A stretch of DNA of 64,000 nucleotides from an uncultured bacterium. GTDB taxonomy: Bacteria > Bacillota > Clostridia > Oscillospirales > Oscillospiraceae. Position numbers and translations under genes: made by a program. Of the stretch, positions 1-9,085 are shown piece by piece (the first letter of the stretch is position 1; each line of letters starts with the position of its first letter). Location: contig CAMTMC010000008.1 in the NCBI GenBank assembly GCA_947073515.1, positions 1 through 64,000 of the forward strand, read 5' to 3'. Below the pieces are notes generated by a model, which was not told where the DNA came from, searched no databases, and saw nothing but the letters and a program-made list of their open reading frames with translations.

Positions 1-3
1 GCC

Positions 4-999
4 GTGAGCATTAAGGATAATTCTTCAGAGATAGAGCGGTATTATAAAGCCGACAGTTTGCCTCTGTTTGAAATCACATTTCCCAAGCTGGATGAAAATA
101 CGCAAAAGGAATGGCTGGAAAAGCTCTATACTGACGGGGATTTTGCGTTCTTCTCTGTTGCGGCCCGTTGGCTTGACACAAATTCCGCTTTGTTTACCGG
201 CTTCGCCGAAAAAGCGTATGCCGATGAGGAAATGGCGTTTTTCTCCATCCTGACGGACCGCATGGACGAAGCGGAGCTGGAGCTTTGGCTGGACAGGGCT
301 TTGGAAGATGGAAACTGGGCATTCCAATCCATCCTTTTTGATAAACTGAACCGAGGCAAAGAATTTGACGAGCTGGAAGAAAAGCAGGAGAAAGAATGGG
401 CCGAAGCGCAGGCGGCGCAATACCGGGCTGTGGGCGTTACGATGGATGAAAAGGACTATTACTACCAGGGCCAGCTTGTCAACATCTTTTTAGACATACG
501 GGCCAACAGAGCCCTTCGCACACTGAATATGAATCCAAAAGGAACTGTCAATATCAAAATTGTCCGTGACGCAAATAACAACATCACAGGCGTTTCCTAT
601 ATGACCGAAGCGGAAGTGGTTGAACTGCTGGGGGACGTGAATGACTTGGATGATAAAACGGAAATCATCCCCACTGTTTTTGAGACCGTAGCGGCGGGAG
701 AAACCATCTCCTTGGGGGAATACACGTTGTCCGACGGGGACGAAATTTTGTATGACATTTCAGCGAAAACAGGGAACAGAATGAAAGTCTTTTTTGCGAA
801 GGGCGGGCAGGAAGATGTGGCCTATTGGTCCGTGAGTAACCCGCGCCAGCCGGGTGAGCCGCTGGAATGTATTGCGGATTTTATTGTTGGGCCTCCGGCA
901 ACAAAACCCGGAACCTATCAGCTGTACCTCCAAGCCCCGGACGGCCCTTTGGGAACTGTAAGGGGCAGCGTTTCGATTGTGTCAGCAGACGCGTCCTGA
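4..999 (+). CDS. C-terminal part of a larger protein, resembling the C-terminal region of M56/BlaR1-like membrane proteins; probably truncated by the window edge
   Basis: ORF open from the window start (GTG at 4); acidic repeat-like 'FAFFSVAARWLD...MAFFSILTDRMDEAELELWLDRALEDGNWAFQS' region; recalled similarity only. Confidence 0.5.
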   Translation: MSIKDNSSEIERYYKADSLPLFEITFPKLDENTQKEWLEKLYTDGDFAFFSVAARWLDTNSALFTGFAEKAYADEEMAFFSILTDRMDEAELELWLDRALEDGNWAFQSILFDKLNRGKEFDELEEKQEKEWAEAQAAQYRAVGVTMDEKDYYYQGQLVNIFLDIRANRALRTLNMNPKGTVNIKIVRDANNNITGVSYMTEAEVVELLGDVNDLDDKTEIIPTVFETVAAGETISLGEYTLSDGDEILYDISAKTGNRMKVFFAKGGQEDVAYWSVSNPRQPGEPLECIADFIVGPPATKPGTYQLYLQAPDGPLGTVRGSVSIVSADAS

Positions 1000-1012
1000 T
1001 GATATTCAACAC

Positions 1013-1216
1013 TTCTGTCTTCGCCGGCTTTCGCCCTCTCTGCTTGGGTACTCCAGGCTGCCCTCTCCCGTGTTCTCTCCACAGCAGCCGTTTAACCACA
1101 TATTGATCTTTCAACCCAAGTTCTTCCACTATTTCCCGCTGACTTTTCCCTTCTGCTGCCATCCTTATGAACCTCGGGCAACAGTTTTTGCACATGCCTA
1201 TGGTTCCTTTTTCCAT
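1013..1216 (-). pseudogene. Truncated IS3-type OrfA-like helix-turn-helix fragment
   Basis: Translation MCKNCCPRFIRMAAEGKSQREIVEELGLKDQYVVKRLLWREH...KQRGRKP then runs into unrelated sequence; the usual downstream transposase is absent. Confidence 0.5.
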
Positions 1217-1221
1217 TACAT

Positions 1222-1256
1222 GGCCCCCTGTGTAGTATTTTCCTACACAGGGGGCC
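1222..1256. terminator. Perfect 14-bp hairpin followed by T-run
   Basis: GGCCCCCTGTGTAG-tattttc-CTACACAGGGGGCC then TTTT. Confidence 0.7.
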
Positions 1257-1344
1257 TTTTGTCTACTGCCTGTTTTTACTGGAGCGGTTCATTCACTAGC
1301 CGGGTCTCCCTTTCCTATGTTCAGTCAACGGGGCAAAATGAAAA

Positions 1345-2211
1345 TCACTGGGCGGAGGCGGTACACACGGCGTCCTGGCGTTGATCCTCCCGGGCCCGGG
1401 CCCGCTTGCGGTACTCCAGCGGGCTGATGCCCATCTGGCGGCGGAAGGTCTGGGAAAAATAGCTGGGGGATGAGAAGCCCAACATGTGGGAGATCTGGGC
1501 CAGGGAATGGCTGGTACCCTCCAGCAGGCGGCGGCTCTCCTGAACCCGGCGGGAGATCAGGTAGCTAATGGGGGACACCCCGTACTCCCGGGAGAAGGAG
1601 TGGACCAGGTAGTACTTATTCACATGGACCAGCGCCGCCAGCTGATCTAAGGTGATGCTCTCCTTAAAGTGGGCGTCAATATACAGGCGGACCACAGCGC
1701 ACTCCCGGCTGGACTTCCGGGTGCCGGACAGGGGGGCCAGCTCCAGCCGGAGCCCCCGGGACAGCCGGATCAGTACCACCTCCAGCAGGTTTTGGCACAC
1801 CAGCTGGAAGCCCTCCCGCTGCTGGCCGCTCTCCTCGACCATCGCCCACAGGAGCGGCCGTAGCTCCCTCAGAAGGTCGGGGAGAGGGGCCGATATCCAT
1901 CCCGCCGCCGGGGCCAGCAGGGCGCTGGAACCCTCTACCCCCAGCACGACACAGCTCATGGGGGCGGACCCCTCGCTGGCCTGCGCGTGTTCCACGCCGG
2001 GGCCGATAATCAGCAGGCCCCCGCCGGCCAATGGATGGGATATGCCCTGGATCTGGAAATACCCCCTGCCCTCCAACACAAAAACCAGCTCTGAACCAGT
2101 GTGGACATATGAAGGGGCAGGCCAGTCCGGGGAAAAACTCTTCTGGCGGGCATAGAGCAGCCGCGCCTCGGGCCGGTTGACATTTTGGGCAAGAAGGGAC
2201 ATGGGGCACAT
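1345..2211 (-). CDS. AraC family transcriptional regulator (cupin sensor plus C-terminal HTH)
   Basis: C-terminal 'ITLDQLAALVHVNKYYLVHSFSREYGVSPISYLISRRVQESRRLLEGTSHSLAQISHMLGFSSPSYFSQTFRRQMGISPLEYRK' is a classic AraC HTH. Confidence 0.92.
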   Translation of the reverse strand: MCPMSLLAQNVNRPEARLLYARQKSFSPDWPAPSYVHTGSELVFVLEGRGYFQIQGISHPLAGGGLLIIGPGVEHAQASEGSAPMSCVVLGVEGSSALLAPAAGWISAPLPDLLRELRPLLWAMVEESGQQREGFQLVCQNLLEVVLIRLSRGLRLELAPLSGTRKSSRECAVVRLYIDAHFKESITLDQLAALVHVNKYYLVHSFSREYGVSPISYLISRRVQESRRLLEGTSHSLAQISHMLGFSSPSYFSQTFRRQMGISPLEYRKRARAREDQRQDAVCTASAQ

Positions 2212-2398
2212 TTCCTCCTTTTACCGGCCTGATCAGGCCGGCCGTCATCCGTTATCAAGCTAAAAATGGGTATAAACATCCTATTTATCACTATAACAGA
2301 AATATCTCTAAATTTCAAGTATTTATTGACAATTTTCCCAAAAATATTGCCCCGTCGGGGACATCCATCGCCGCTGTCGGGACCGGACCCCCCACAAA

Positions 2399-2427
2399 AA
2401 GGCGGATCCTCCTCTGAGATCCGCCTT
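2399..2427. terminator. Hairpin between divergent araC-like and amylase genes
   Basis: AAGGCGGATC-ctcctctga-GATCCGCCTT, perfect 10-bp stem. Confidence 0.4.
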
Positions 2428-2497
2428 ACCGCTTGTGAAAAATTCAAAAATAGGGTATGATGATAAAAACCCCTCGGGGCCGAAAGGAGAAATACTT

Positions 2498-3808
2498 ATG
2501 TGGTTCGACCGAGCTGTGATCTATCAGATCTATCCCCTGGGCCTGTGCGGCGCGCCGGCGGAGAACGACGGAAAAACCGAACACCGGATCCTGCGCCTGC
2601 TGGACTGGGTGGCGCACATCAAAAAAACCGGGGCGGACACCGTGCTGCTCAACCCGGTATTCGACAGCGACCGCCACGGCTACGATACCCGGGACTACTT
2701 CCACCTGGACCCCCGGCTGGGCTCTGACGAGGATCTGGCCCAGGTGTGCCAGGCCTTCCACGACGCCGGCGTCCGGGTGATGCTGGACGGGGTCTTCAAC
2801 CACGTGGGCCGGGGGTTCTGGGCCTTCCGGGACGTACGGGAGAAGAAGTGGGACAGCCCCTACAAGGACTGGTTTCACATCAATTTTGACGGAAATACGG
2901 AATACAACGACGGCTTCTGGTATGAGGGCTGGGAGGGCCACAACGAGCTGGTGAAGCTGAACCTGTGGAACCAGGACGTGGTCCACCACCAGTTTGACGC
3001 CATCCGCTCCTGGGTGGAGCGGTTCGGCATTGACGGCCTGCGGCTGGACGTGGCCTACTGCCTGCCCCCGGAGTATCTCAAGCAGCTGCGGGGATTTGTC
3101 AACGGGCTCAAGCCCGACTTCGTCCTGATGGGCGAAACCCTCCACGGGGACTACAACCGCTGGATGGGGGACGATATGTGCCACAGCGTCACCAACTACG
3201 AGTGCTACAAGGGGCTGTGGTCCGCCTTCAACTCTATGAATATGTTTGAGATCGGCCACTCCCTGGCCCGGCAGTTCGGGCCGGAGCAGTGGACGCTGTA
3301 CAAGGGGAGGCACCTGCTGTCCTTCCTGGACAACCACGACGTGAGCCGGATCTCCTCCCAGCTCACTGACAAAAACCACCTGTTCCCCGCCTACGGCCTG
3401 ATGTTCGGGATGCCCGGGGTGCCCGCCATTTACTACGGCAGCGAGTGGGGCATGGAGGGGCATAAAAACCAGGGGGACCAGGCCCTCCGCCCCGCCCTGG
3501 AGCGGCCGGAGTGGAACGACCTCACCGGTTTTATCGCCCAGCTGGCCCAGGCCAAGAAAAACAGCGACGCCCTGTGCCACGGCTCCTACCGGAACGTGGC
3601 GCTCACCAACCACCAGATCATCTTTGAGCGCCGCTGTGACAGCCAGCGGGTGCTGGTGGCGGTGAACGCCAGCGGCCAGCCCTACACCGCCCACTTCGAC
3701 GCCGGCTGCGGCCGGGCGGTGGATCTGATCACCGGCCAGCCCCACGACTTCGGCGGCGGCAGCGAGCTGCCCCCCTACAGCGTGCAGTTCTGGGAGATGG
3801 AGCGGTAG
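2498..3808 (+). CDS. Alpha-amylase family (GH13) glycosidase, cyclomaltodextrinase/maltogenic-amylase-like
   Basis: GH13 motifs DGVFNHVG, GLRLDVAYCL, GETLHGDY, FLDNHDVSRI; ATG 2498 preceded by AAAGGAGA RBS. Confidence 0.9.
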   Translation: MWFDRAVIYQIYPLGLCGAPAENDGKTEHRILRLLDWVAHIKKTGADTVLLNPVFDSDRHGYDTRDYFHLDPRLGSDEDLAQVCQAFHDAGVRVMLDGVFNHVGRGFWAFRDVREKKWDSPYKDWFHINFDGNTEYNDGFWYEGWEGHNELVKLNLWNQDVVHHQFDAIRSWVERFGIDGLRLDVAYCLPPEYLKQLRGFVNGLKPDFVLMGETLHGDYNRWMGDDMCHSVTNYECYKGLWSAFNSMNMFEIGHSLARQFGPEQWTLYKGRHLLSFLDNHDVSRISSQLTDKNHLFPAYGLMFGMPGVPAIYYGSEWGMEGHKNQGDQALRPALERPEWNDLTGFIAQLAQAKKNSDALCHGSYRNVALTNHQIIFERRCDSQRVLVAVNASGQPYTAHFDAGCGRAVDLITGQPHDFGGGSELPPYSVQFWEMER

Positions 3809-3826
3809 CGGAAGGGCAAACAGACA

Positions 3827-3848
3827 GGCGGCCCCTTCCGGGGCCGCC
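3827..3848 (+). terminator. Rho-independent-like hairpin after amylase gene
   Basis: GGCGGCCCC-ttcc-GGGGCCGCC. Confidence 0.55.
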
Positions 3849-3970
3849 GTCAGCGCTTGGCCGCAATACAACAAACCCTTTTTCCTTGGATGGGGGTCTG
3901 TCGTCCCTATCGGCGGTGTATTTGGCTTGAAACAAATGGAGAAAACGGGTTTTTTTGAGGAGATCATACC

Positions 3971-4177
3971 ATGGAAGGCAAAAAATGTCCCAAATGCGGG
4001 AGTGAAGATATTTTGAATGGAAGTTTATCCTCTCCATACGGATTTACCTTTACCCCCAACAGCCAAGATAGGCTATTTAAAAAGAGTTCCTTTATCCTTT
4101 GTTCCGCTTGCAAAGATTGTGGCGCTGTATTTGACTTTACTCTGTCAGACCAACCCAACAAGCTCACAAACAGATAA
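3971..4177 (+). CDS. Small zinc-ribbon protein
   Basis: CPKCGSEDIL...CSACKDCGAVFDF, two Cys pairs. Confidence 0.55.
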   Translation: MEGKKCPKCGSEDILNGSLSSPYGFTFTPNSQDRLFKKSSFILCSACKDCGAVFDFTLSDQPNKLTNR

Positions 4178-4185
4178 GTTCCAGT

Positions 4186-5037
4186 TTATCGGGGGGATTT
4201 CATCTTTGGGGTGAAATCCCCCTTGCCAAACCTTCTCTTAATGTAGTCAACCAGCAGGAACATCCACGCCAGCAGGAACAGAACCGATACAGACAGCAGA
4301 TCCCACACATCAAAGACAGGCTCCTCCGTCAGCTTTGACAACACGATATTGATGATCAGTGTCAGGGGGATCCCCAACAGACACAGGAGCCCGGAGGCGG
4401 CCCAGATCCTCTCCCGCCCCACACGGCGGAAGACAACGGCGGCGGCCCACAGAAAGGCCACGGATGGCACCGCCACGGCCCCGCCCACGGAGAACACCTC
4501 TTTTATCTGGATCAACCGGCTCAGCAGGAACAAATACGGGAGGAGAAACACGCTGCCCGACAGGAGGCTTGCCATAATCCCTCTTTTTCCCAGCAGGATG
4601 CTCGGAAAAACAACCGCCCAGGCGAAAACAATGGAGATGACCGGGATCAGGGACCAGGTCAGGCGGCCCGATGCAGCCAGATCGCAGATCAGGCACACCA
4701 TCCCGCCAGTGAACAGGGCCGCCGAGAACAGCATGGAGAGCACCACATTCCTCGCCCTGTGATTCTCATCGCTCCGCTTCAGGGCAATCAAGTTTTCATC
4801 CGCCTTTTTTTCAAAAGATTCCGTGCCAAGCCTCTCCCCGCTCAGCAGTTCGTTCACTGTAATGCCTAAAATTTCACACAGCTCCAGCATGAGGGAGGCG
4901 TCCGGCATACTTTTGCCTGTCTCCCATTTGGAGACCGCCCGGTCCGTAATGCCCAGCTGTTCCGCCAGCTGAGACTGGGTCAGCCCCTTCTCCTTCCGGC
5001 ATCCGGCGATAAACGCCCCAATCTCTGTTTGATTCAT
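4186..5037 (-). CDS. XRE-family transcriptional regulator with C-terminal membrane segments
   Basis: N-terminal MNQTEIGAFIAGCRKEKGLTQSQLAEQLGITDRAVSKWETGKSMPDASLMLELCEILGITVNELL; hydrophobic C-terminal half. Confidence 0.88.
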   Translation of the reverse strand: MNQTEIGAFIAGCRKEKGLTQSQLAEQLGITDRAVSKWETGKSMPDASLMLELCEILGITVNELLSGERLGTESFEKKADENLIALKRSDENHRARNVVLSMLFSAALFTGGMVCLICDLAASGRLTWSLIPVISIVFAWAVVFPSILLGKRGIMASLLSGSVFLLPYLFLLSRLIQIKEVFSVGGAVAVPSVAFLWAAAVVFRRVGRERIWAASGLLCLLGIPLTLIINIVLSKLTEEPVFDVWDLLSVSVLFLLAWMFLLVDYIKRRFGKGDFTPKMKSPR

Positions 5038-5173
5038 AATGGTCACTCCTTCCACTTCAAAGGATACCACAAAAGGGGGAGTTTTGAAACAAACCAGTGG
5101 TTGAGTGGGGAAAATAATCGAGGCGCGAAGCATGCCTGCTCCGCGCCCCGTTTTTCCGCTGAAAAAATTGGCT

Positions 5174-6619
5174 TTACTTGCTCCGCTTGAGGATCTCACA
5201 CACCAGGTTGTACACCCGCTCGGTGGAGGACACGCTCAGCCGCTCCCGGACGGAGTGGACATCGTGGAGCTCCGGGCCGATGGACAGGGCGTCCAGGCCG
5301 GGGATCTTCTCAATAAACAGGCCGCACTCCAGGCCGCCGTGGGTGGCCTGGATGGTCCCCTCCCGGCCGCTCAGGTCGTGGTAGGCGGCCAGGGCGGTCT
5401 CCCGGAAGCAGGAGTCCCGGTTGTACTGCCAGCCGGGGTAGGCCCCCCGCTCCGCCATGGTGCCGCCGGCGTGCTCAACAATGGCCCGCACCCGCTGGGT
5501 CAGCATCTCCTTCTGGGAGGAGATGGAGGAGCGGATGGAGAAGGAGAAATGTACCCCGTCCTCCCGGGTGTCTATGACCCCCAGGTTCAGGGAGGTCTGG
5601 ACCACCGGGAAGTCCACGCTCATGGCCTGGACCCCCTGGGGCAGGGCCAGCAGGGTGTGGAGGATGTGGCTGGTGGCGTCGGCGGACAGGGCGGACTTGG
5701 CCTCCGCCTTGGCCCAGGCCAGGGTTACGCCGCCGTCACAGCCGGCGTACTCGTTTTTCAGCACGGCGTCAAACTCCCGGATAAACTCCTCCAGCTGGGA
5801 CGCCTTGTCCTGGGGGACGGCCACCAGGGCCTCGTTCCGGGAGCAGATCACGTTGTCAAATTTCCCGCCCCTCATCTCCGCCAGCCGCAGGCCGGGAACC
5901 CGCTTCATGGCGGTGAACAGCACCCGGCCCATAAGCTGGTTGGCGGAGGCCCGGCCCAGGTGGATGTCCGCGCCGGAGTGGCCGCCCTGGAGGCCGTCCA
6001 CGGTGATGGCATAGCCCGCCTCGCCGCTGAGGGGCTCCTGTTTTCCGGGCAGGAAGCAGTCCGCCCGGAGGCCCCCGGCGCAGGAGACGGTAAAGACCCC
6101 CTCGGTTTCCGAGTCCAGGTTCAGCAGCTTCCGGCCCTTCAGGTCGGAGCAGTCCAGGCCGGCGGCCCCCAGCAGGCCCACCTCCTCGTCCACGGTGAAC
6201 ACCGCCTCAATGGGGGGATGGGGCAGAGCGCCGTCCGCCAGGATGGCCAGGGCCATGGCCACGGCGATGCCGTTGTCGCCGCCCAGGGTGGTATCCTTGG
6301 CCCAGACCCACTCCCCGTCGGTCTCCAGATCCAGGCCCTCCTTGGCCATGTCCTTGGTACAGCCCTCCGTCTTGGTACACACCATGTCGATGTGCCCCTG
6401 GAGGATGATGGGGGCGGCCCCCTCGTAGCCGGGGGAGGCATCCTTCCAGATGACCACGTTGTTCATGGCGTCCTGGCGGTACTTCAGGCCCAGCTCCCGG
6501 GCGAAGGACACGCACAGATCGCTGATGATCTTGGTGTTCCCGCTCCCGTGGGGGACGGAGCACAGCTTCTCAAAGTAGTCGAACACAGAGCGGGGGCGCA
6601 GTTGGGATAAGACGGACAT
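5174..6619 (-). CDS. pepD: Aminoacyl-histidine dipeptidase (M20 family, PepD-like)
   Basis: PHGSGNTKIISD, ILQGHIDMVCTK, TLGGDNGIAVAMALAIL, TVDEEVGLLGA, TATHGGLECGLF motifs. Confidence 0.93.
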   Translation of the reverse strand: MSVLSQLRPRSVFDYFEKLCSVPHGSGNTKIISDLCVSFARELGLKYRQDAMNNVVIWKDASPGYEGAAPIILQGHIDMVCTKTEGCTKDMAKEGLDLETDGEWVWAKDTTLGGDNGIAVAMALAILADGALPHPPIEAVFTVDEEVGLLGAAGLDCSDLKGRKLLNLDSETEGVFTVSCAGGLRADCFLPGKQEPLSGEAGYAITVDGLQGGHSGADIHLGRASANQLMGRVLFTAMKRVPGLRLAEMRGGKFDNVICSRNEALVAVPQDKASQLEEFIREFDAVLKNEYAGCDGGVTLAWAKAEAKSALSADATSHILHTLLALPQGVQAMSVDFPVVQTSLNLGVIDTREDGVHFSFSIRSSISSQKEMLTQRVRAIVEHAGGTMAERGAYPGWQYNRDSCFRETALAAYHDLSGREGTIQATHGGLECGLFIEKIPGLDALSIGPELHDVHSVRERLSVSSTERVYNLVCEILKRSK

Positions 6620-6690
6620 AGTTTTACCTCCTGAAGTCTCGGCCTGGGGCCGAATCTATAGATATGATGTTGCCTTCGATTGACAAGGGA

Positions 6691-7266
6691 TCACTCCCGG
6701 AAGGTGATGGCGCCGTTGTCGATGGAGTCCACAATGGCCAGGGACTGGAGGTTGACCCCCTGCTCCCGCAGGAGTTTCCCCCCTTCCTGGAAGCCCTTCT
6801 CAATGACAATGCCGCAGCCGGCCAGCCTGGCCCCGGACTGGCGGACAATCTCCATCAGCCCCTTGAGGGCCTGGCCGTTGGCCAGGAAGTCGTCGATGAT
6901 GAGGACGCAGTCGTCCTGATCCAGGTACTTCTTAGACACCTCCACCTCAAAGGGCACCCCCCGGGTGAAGGAGAACACCTGTACCGTGTACAGCTCGCCG
7001 TCCAGGTTCTTGGACTTGGTCTTTTTGGCGAAGACCACGTCGGCGTTGTTGAAATACTGGGCGGCGATGGCGGCGATGCCGATGCCGGAGGCCTCGATGG
7101 TCAGGATCTTATTGATCTCCGGCTGGGGGAAGCGGCGGCGGAACTCCTTTCCAATCTCCTGCATCAGGGAGATGTCCATCCGGTGGTTCAAAAAGCTGTC
7201 CACCTTCAGGACATTGCCCTCCTTGACCTTGCCATCCCGCAAAATGCGCTCCTTTAACAGCTGCAT
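6691..7266 (-). CDS. xpt: Xanthine phosphoribosyltransferase
   Basis: MQLLKERILRDGKVKEGNVLKVDSFLNHRMDISLMQEIGKEF; PRPP motif VLIIDDFLANGQAL. Confidence 0.95.
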   Translation of the reverse strand: MQLLKERILRDGKVKEGNVLKVDSFLNHRMDISLMQEIGKEFRRRFPQPEINKILTIEASGIGIAAIAAQYFNNADVVFAKKTKSKNLDGELYTVQVFSFTRGVPFEVEVSKKYLDQDDCVLIIDDFLANGQALKGLMEIVRQSGARLAGCGIVIEKGFQEGGKLLREQGVNLQSLAIVDSIDNGAITFRE

Positions 7267-7433
7267 ACGCCCCGCTCCTTTTCTCTTTATATTGCCCCGG
7301 TTCCAGCAGGCTCTAGCTCACAGCCATTGTACCATCTTTCAGCTAGTTTGACAATCGCCTCCCAGAAGAATTTGCGGTTTTTGTGGAAATCAGGGATTTT
7401 GGAAAAGAGCTGTCGGATTCTGGAAGAATATGA

Positions 7434-7439
7434 TATAAT
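7434..7439 (+). promoter_or_regulatory. Probable -10 box of the permease gene
   Basis: TATAAT in gATATAATtcc; weak -35 upstream. Confidence 0.45.
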
Positions 7440-7487
7440 TCCTCCGTAATAAGCGCTTTGAAAAGCGCTGGGAGAAGGAGTTTTGTT

Positions 7488-8792
7488 ATGTCTGAGCAGA
7501 ATATCTACCGCCTGGACGGGCGGGTCCCCCTGGCGAAAGCCATCCCCCTGGGCATCCAGCACGTCCTGGCTATGTTCCTGGGGAACGTGTCCCCCCTCAT
7601 CATCATCTGCGGGATGCTGGAGATGGAGATGGGGGTCCGTACCGCCCTGATCCAGAACGCCATGTTCATCGCCGGCGTGGTCACCCTGGTCCAGCTCTAC
7701 CCCGTATGGAAGGTCGGCTGCGGCCTGCCGGTGGTCATGGGCACCAGCTCCGGCTTCATCGGCACCTGCAAGTCCATCGGCGGCGCCTTCGGGTACGGCT
7801 CCATCATCGGGGCCTCCCTCACCGGAGCCATTTTGGAAATCGTTTTGGGCTTCTTCATCACCCCGCTGAAAAAGCTCTTCCCCCCGGTGGTCACCAGCCT
7901 GGTCATCATGTCCATCGGCCTGTCCCTCCTCCCGGTGGGCATCAACTACTTCGCCGGCGGCTCCGGGGCCGCTGACTTCGGCCACTGGAAGCACCTGCTG
8001 GTGGGCCTGATCGTGGTGATTGTCATTGTGATCCTCAAGCAGTTCACCACCGGCTTCCTCAGCGTGTCCGCCATCCTCATCGGCATCGTGGTGGGCTACA
8101 TCGCCGCCATCGCCCTGAACATGGTCAACTTCCAGCCCGTGATGGACGCCGCCTGGATCAGCCTGCCCAAGCCCATCTTCCTGCTGGGCATCCCCCTGGA
8201 GTTCCACTGGGAGGCCATGGTGGCCATGGGCATCATGTTCGTCGCCACCGCCGTGGAGACGGTGGGCGACATCTCCGGCATCACCAACGGCGGCCTGGAC
8301 CGGGAGGCCACGGACAAGGAGCTGTCCGGCGGCGTCATCGCTGACGGCGTAGGCAGCCTGATCGCCGCCCTTTTCGGCGTGCTGCCCAACACCTCCTTCA
8401 GCCAGAACGTGGGCCTGGTGGCCGTCACCAAGGTGGTCAACCGGTTCTGCATCATGACCGGAGCGGTGTTCCTGCTGTGCTGCGGCTTTGTGCCCAAGCT
8501 TTCCGCCCTGCTGTCCGTCATGCCCCAGTCGGTGCTGGGCGGCGCCGCGGTCATCATGTTCGCCATGATCCTGGTCAGCGGCATGCAGTCCCTCCAGCGG
8601 GAGAAGCTGGACGGCCGCAACGGCATGATCGTGGCCCTGTCCCTGGGCCTGGGCGTAGGCCTGGGCATGGTGCCCTCCGCCCTGGGCCAGCTGCCCGCCT
8701 GGGTGGGCCAGATCTTCGCCCAGAACGGCATCATCATGACCTTCGTGATCTCCACCATCCTGAACCTGATCCTACCCAAGGACAAGGACTGA
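7488..8792 (+). CDS. pbuX: Nucleobase:cation symporter 2 family, xanthine/uric acid permease
   Basis: NCS2 family signatures and hydrophobic profile; divergent from xpt. Confidence 0.88.
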   Translation: MSEQNIYRLDGRVPLAKAIPLGIQHVLAMFLGNVSPLIIICGMLEMEMGVRTALIQNAMFIAGVVTLVQLYPVWKVGCGLPVVMGTSSGFIGTCKSIGGAFGYGSIIGASLTGAILEIVLGFFITPLKKLFPPVVTSLVIMSIGLSLLPVGINYFAGGSGAADFGHWKHLLVGLIVVIVIVILKQFTTGFLSVSAILIGIVVGYIAAIALNMVNFQPVMDAAWISLPKPIFLLGIPLEFHWEAMVAMGIMFVATAVETVGDISGITNGGLDREATDKELSGGVIADGVGSLIAALFGVLPNTSFSQNVGLVAVTKVVNRFCIMTGAVFLLCCGFVPKLSALLSVMPQSVLGGAAVIMFAMILVSGMQSLQREKLDGRNGMIVALSLGLGVGLGMVPSALGQLPAWVGQIFAQNGIIMTFVISTILNLILPKDKD

Positions 8793-8800
8793 TCCCCTCC

Positions 8801-8838
8801 GGGGCTGTGTCCGCCGCCCGGCGTGCACAGCCCCTTTT
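8801..8838 (+). terminator. Rho-independent terminator of permease gene
   Basis: GGGGCTGTG...CACAGCCCC followed by TTTTTT. Confidence 0.75.
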
Positions 8839-8849
8839 TTCGGTTTTCC

Positions 8850-9016
8850 CTAGAGTCTGTTTGAAAACCGTCAAAAGGCCGTCTTGGGGCGTCTTTTTCC
8901 GCCAGGACCGCATTAATTTGACTTGAAATCCGTCAGGATTCCTGCGTCAAATCGCCTTGCCTGGCAAAATAACCCACCCCAATCCGGCATTCCGCCGGTT
9001 TTAAAACAGACTCTAG
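8850..9016. mobile_element. MITE-like element 1, about 167 bp, imperfectly palindromic along its length
   Basis: Terminal inverted repeats CTAGAGTCTGTTTGAAAACCG / CTAGAGTCTGTTTTAAAACCG (20 of 21 identical); internal halves also complementary; no ORF. Confidence 0.7.
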
Positions 9017-9023
9017 TACTTCA

Positions 9024-9052
9024 TCGACAAATGGGGAAAACTTTGATACAAT
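9024..9052 (+). promoter_or_regulatory. Promoter of molybdenum hydroxylase operon
   Basis: TCGACA - 17 bp - TACAAT, starting 8 bp after the MITE-like element ends. Confidence 0.6.
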
Positions 9053-9085
9053 AGATCCAGAACATGAGATAAAGGAGAGAGCATA

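Noticed and set aside
2444-3967. 507-aa minus-strand ORF
   Set aside because: Antisense shadow of the GH13 gene
5105-6610. 501-aa plus-strand ORF
   Set aside because: Antisense shadow of pepD
7267-7487. Possible purine riboswitch between xpt and permease
   Set aside because: I could not find the conserved purine aptamer core or loop motifs on either strand; only a short palindrome is present
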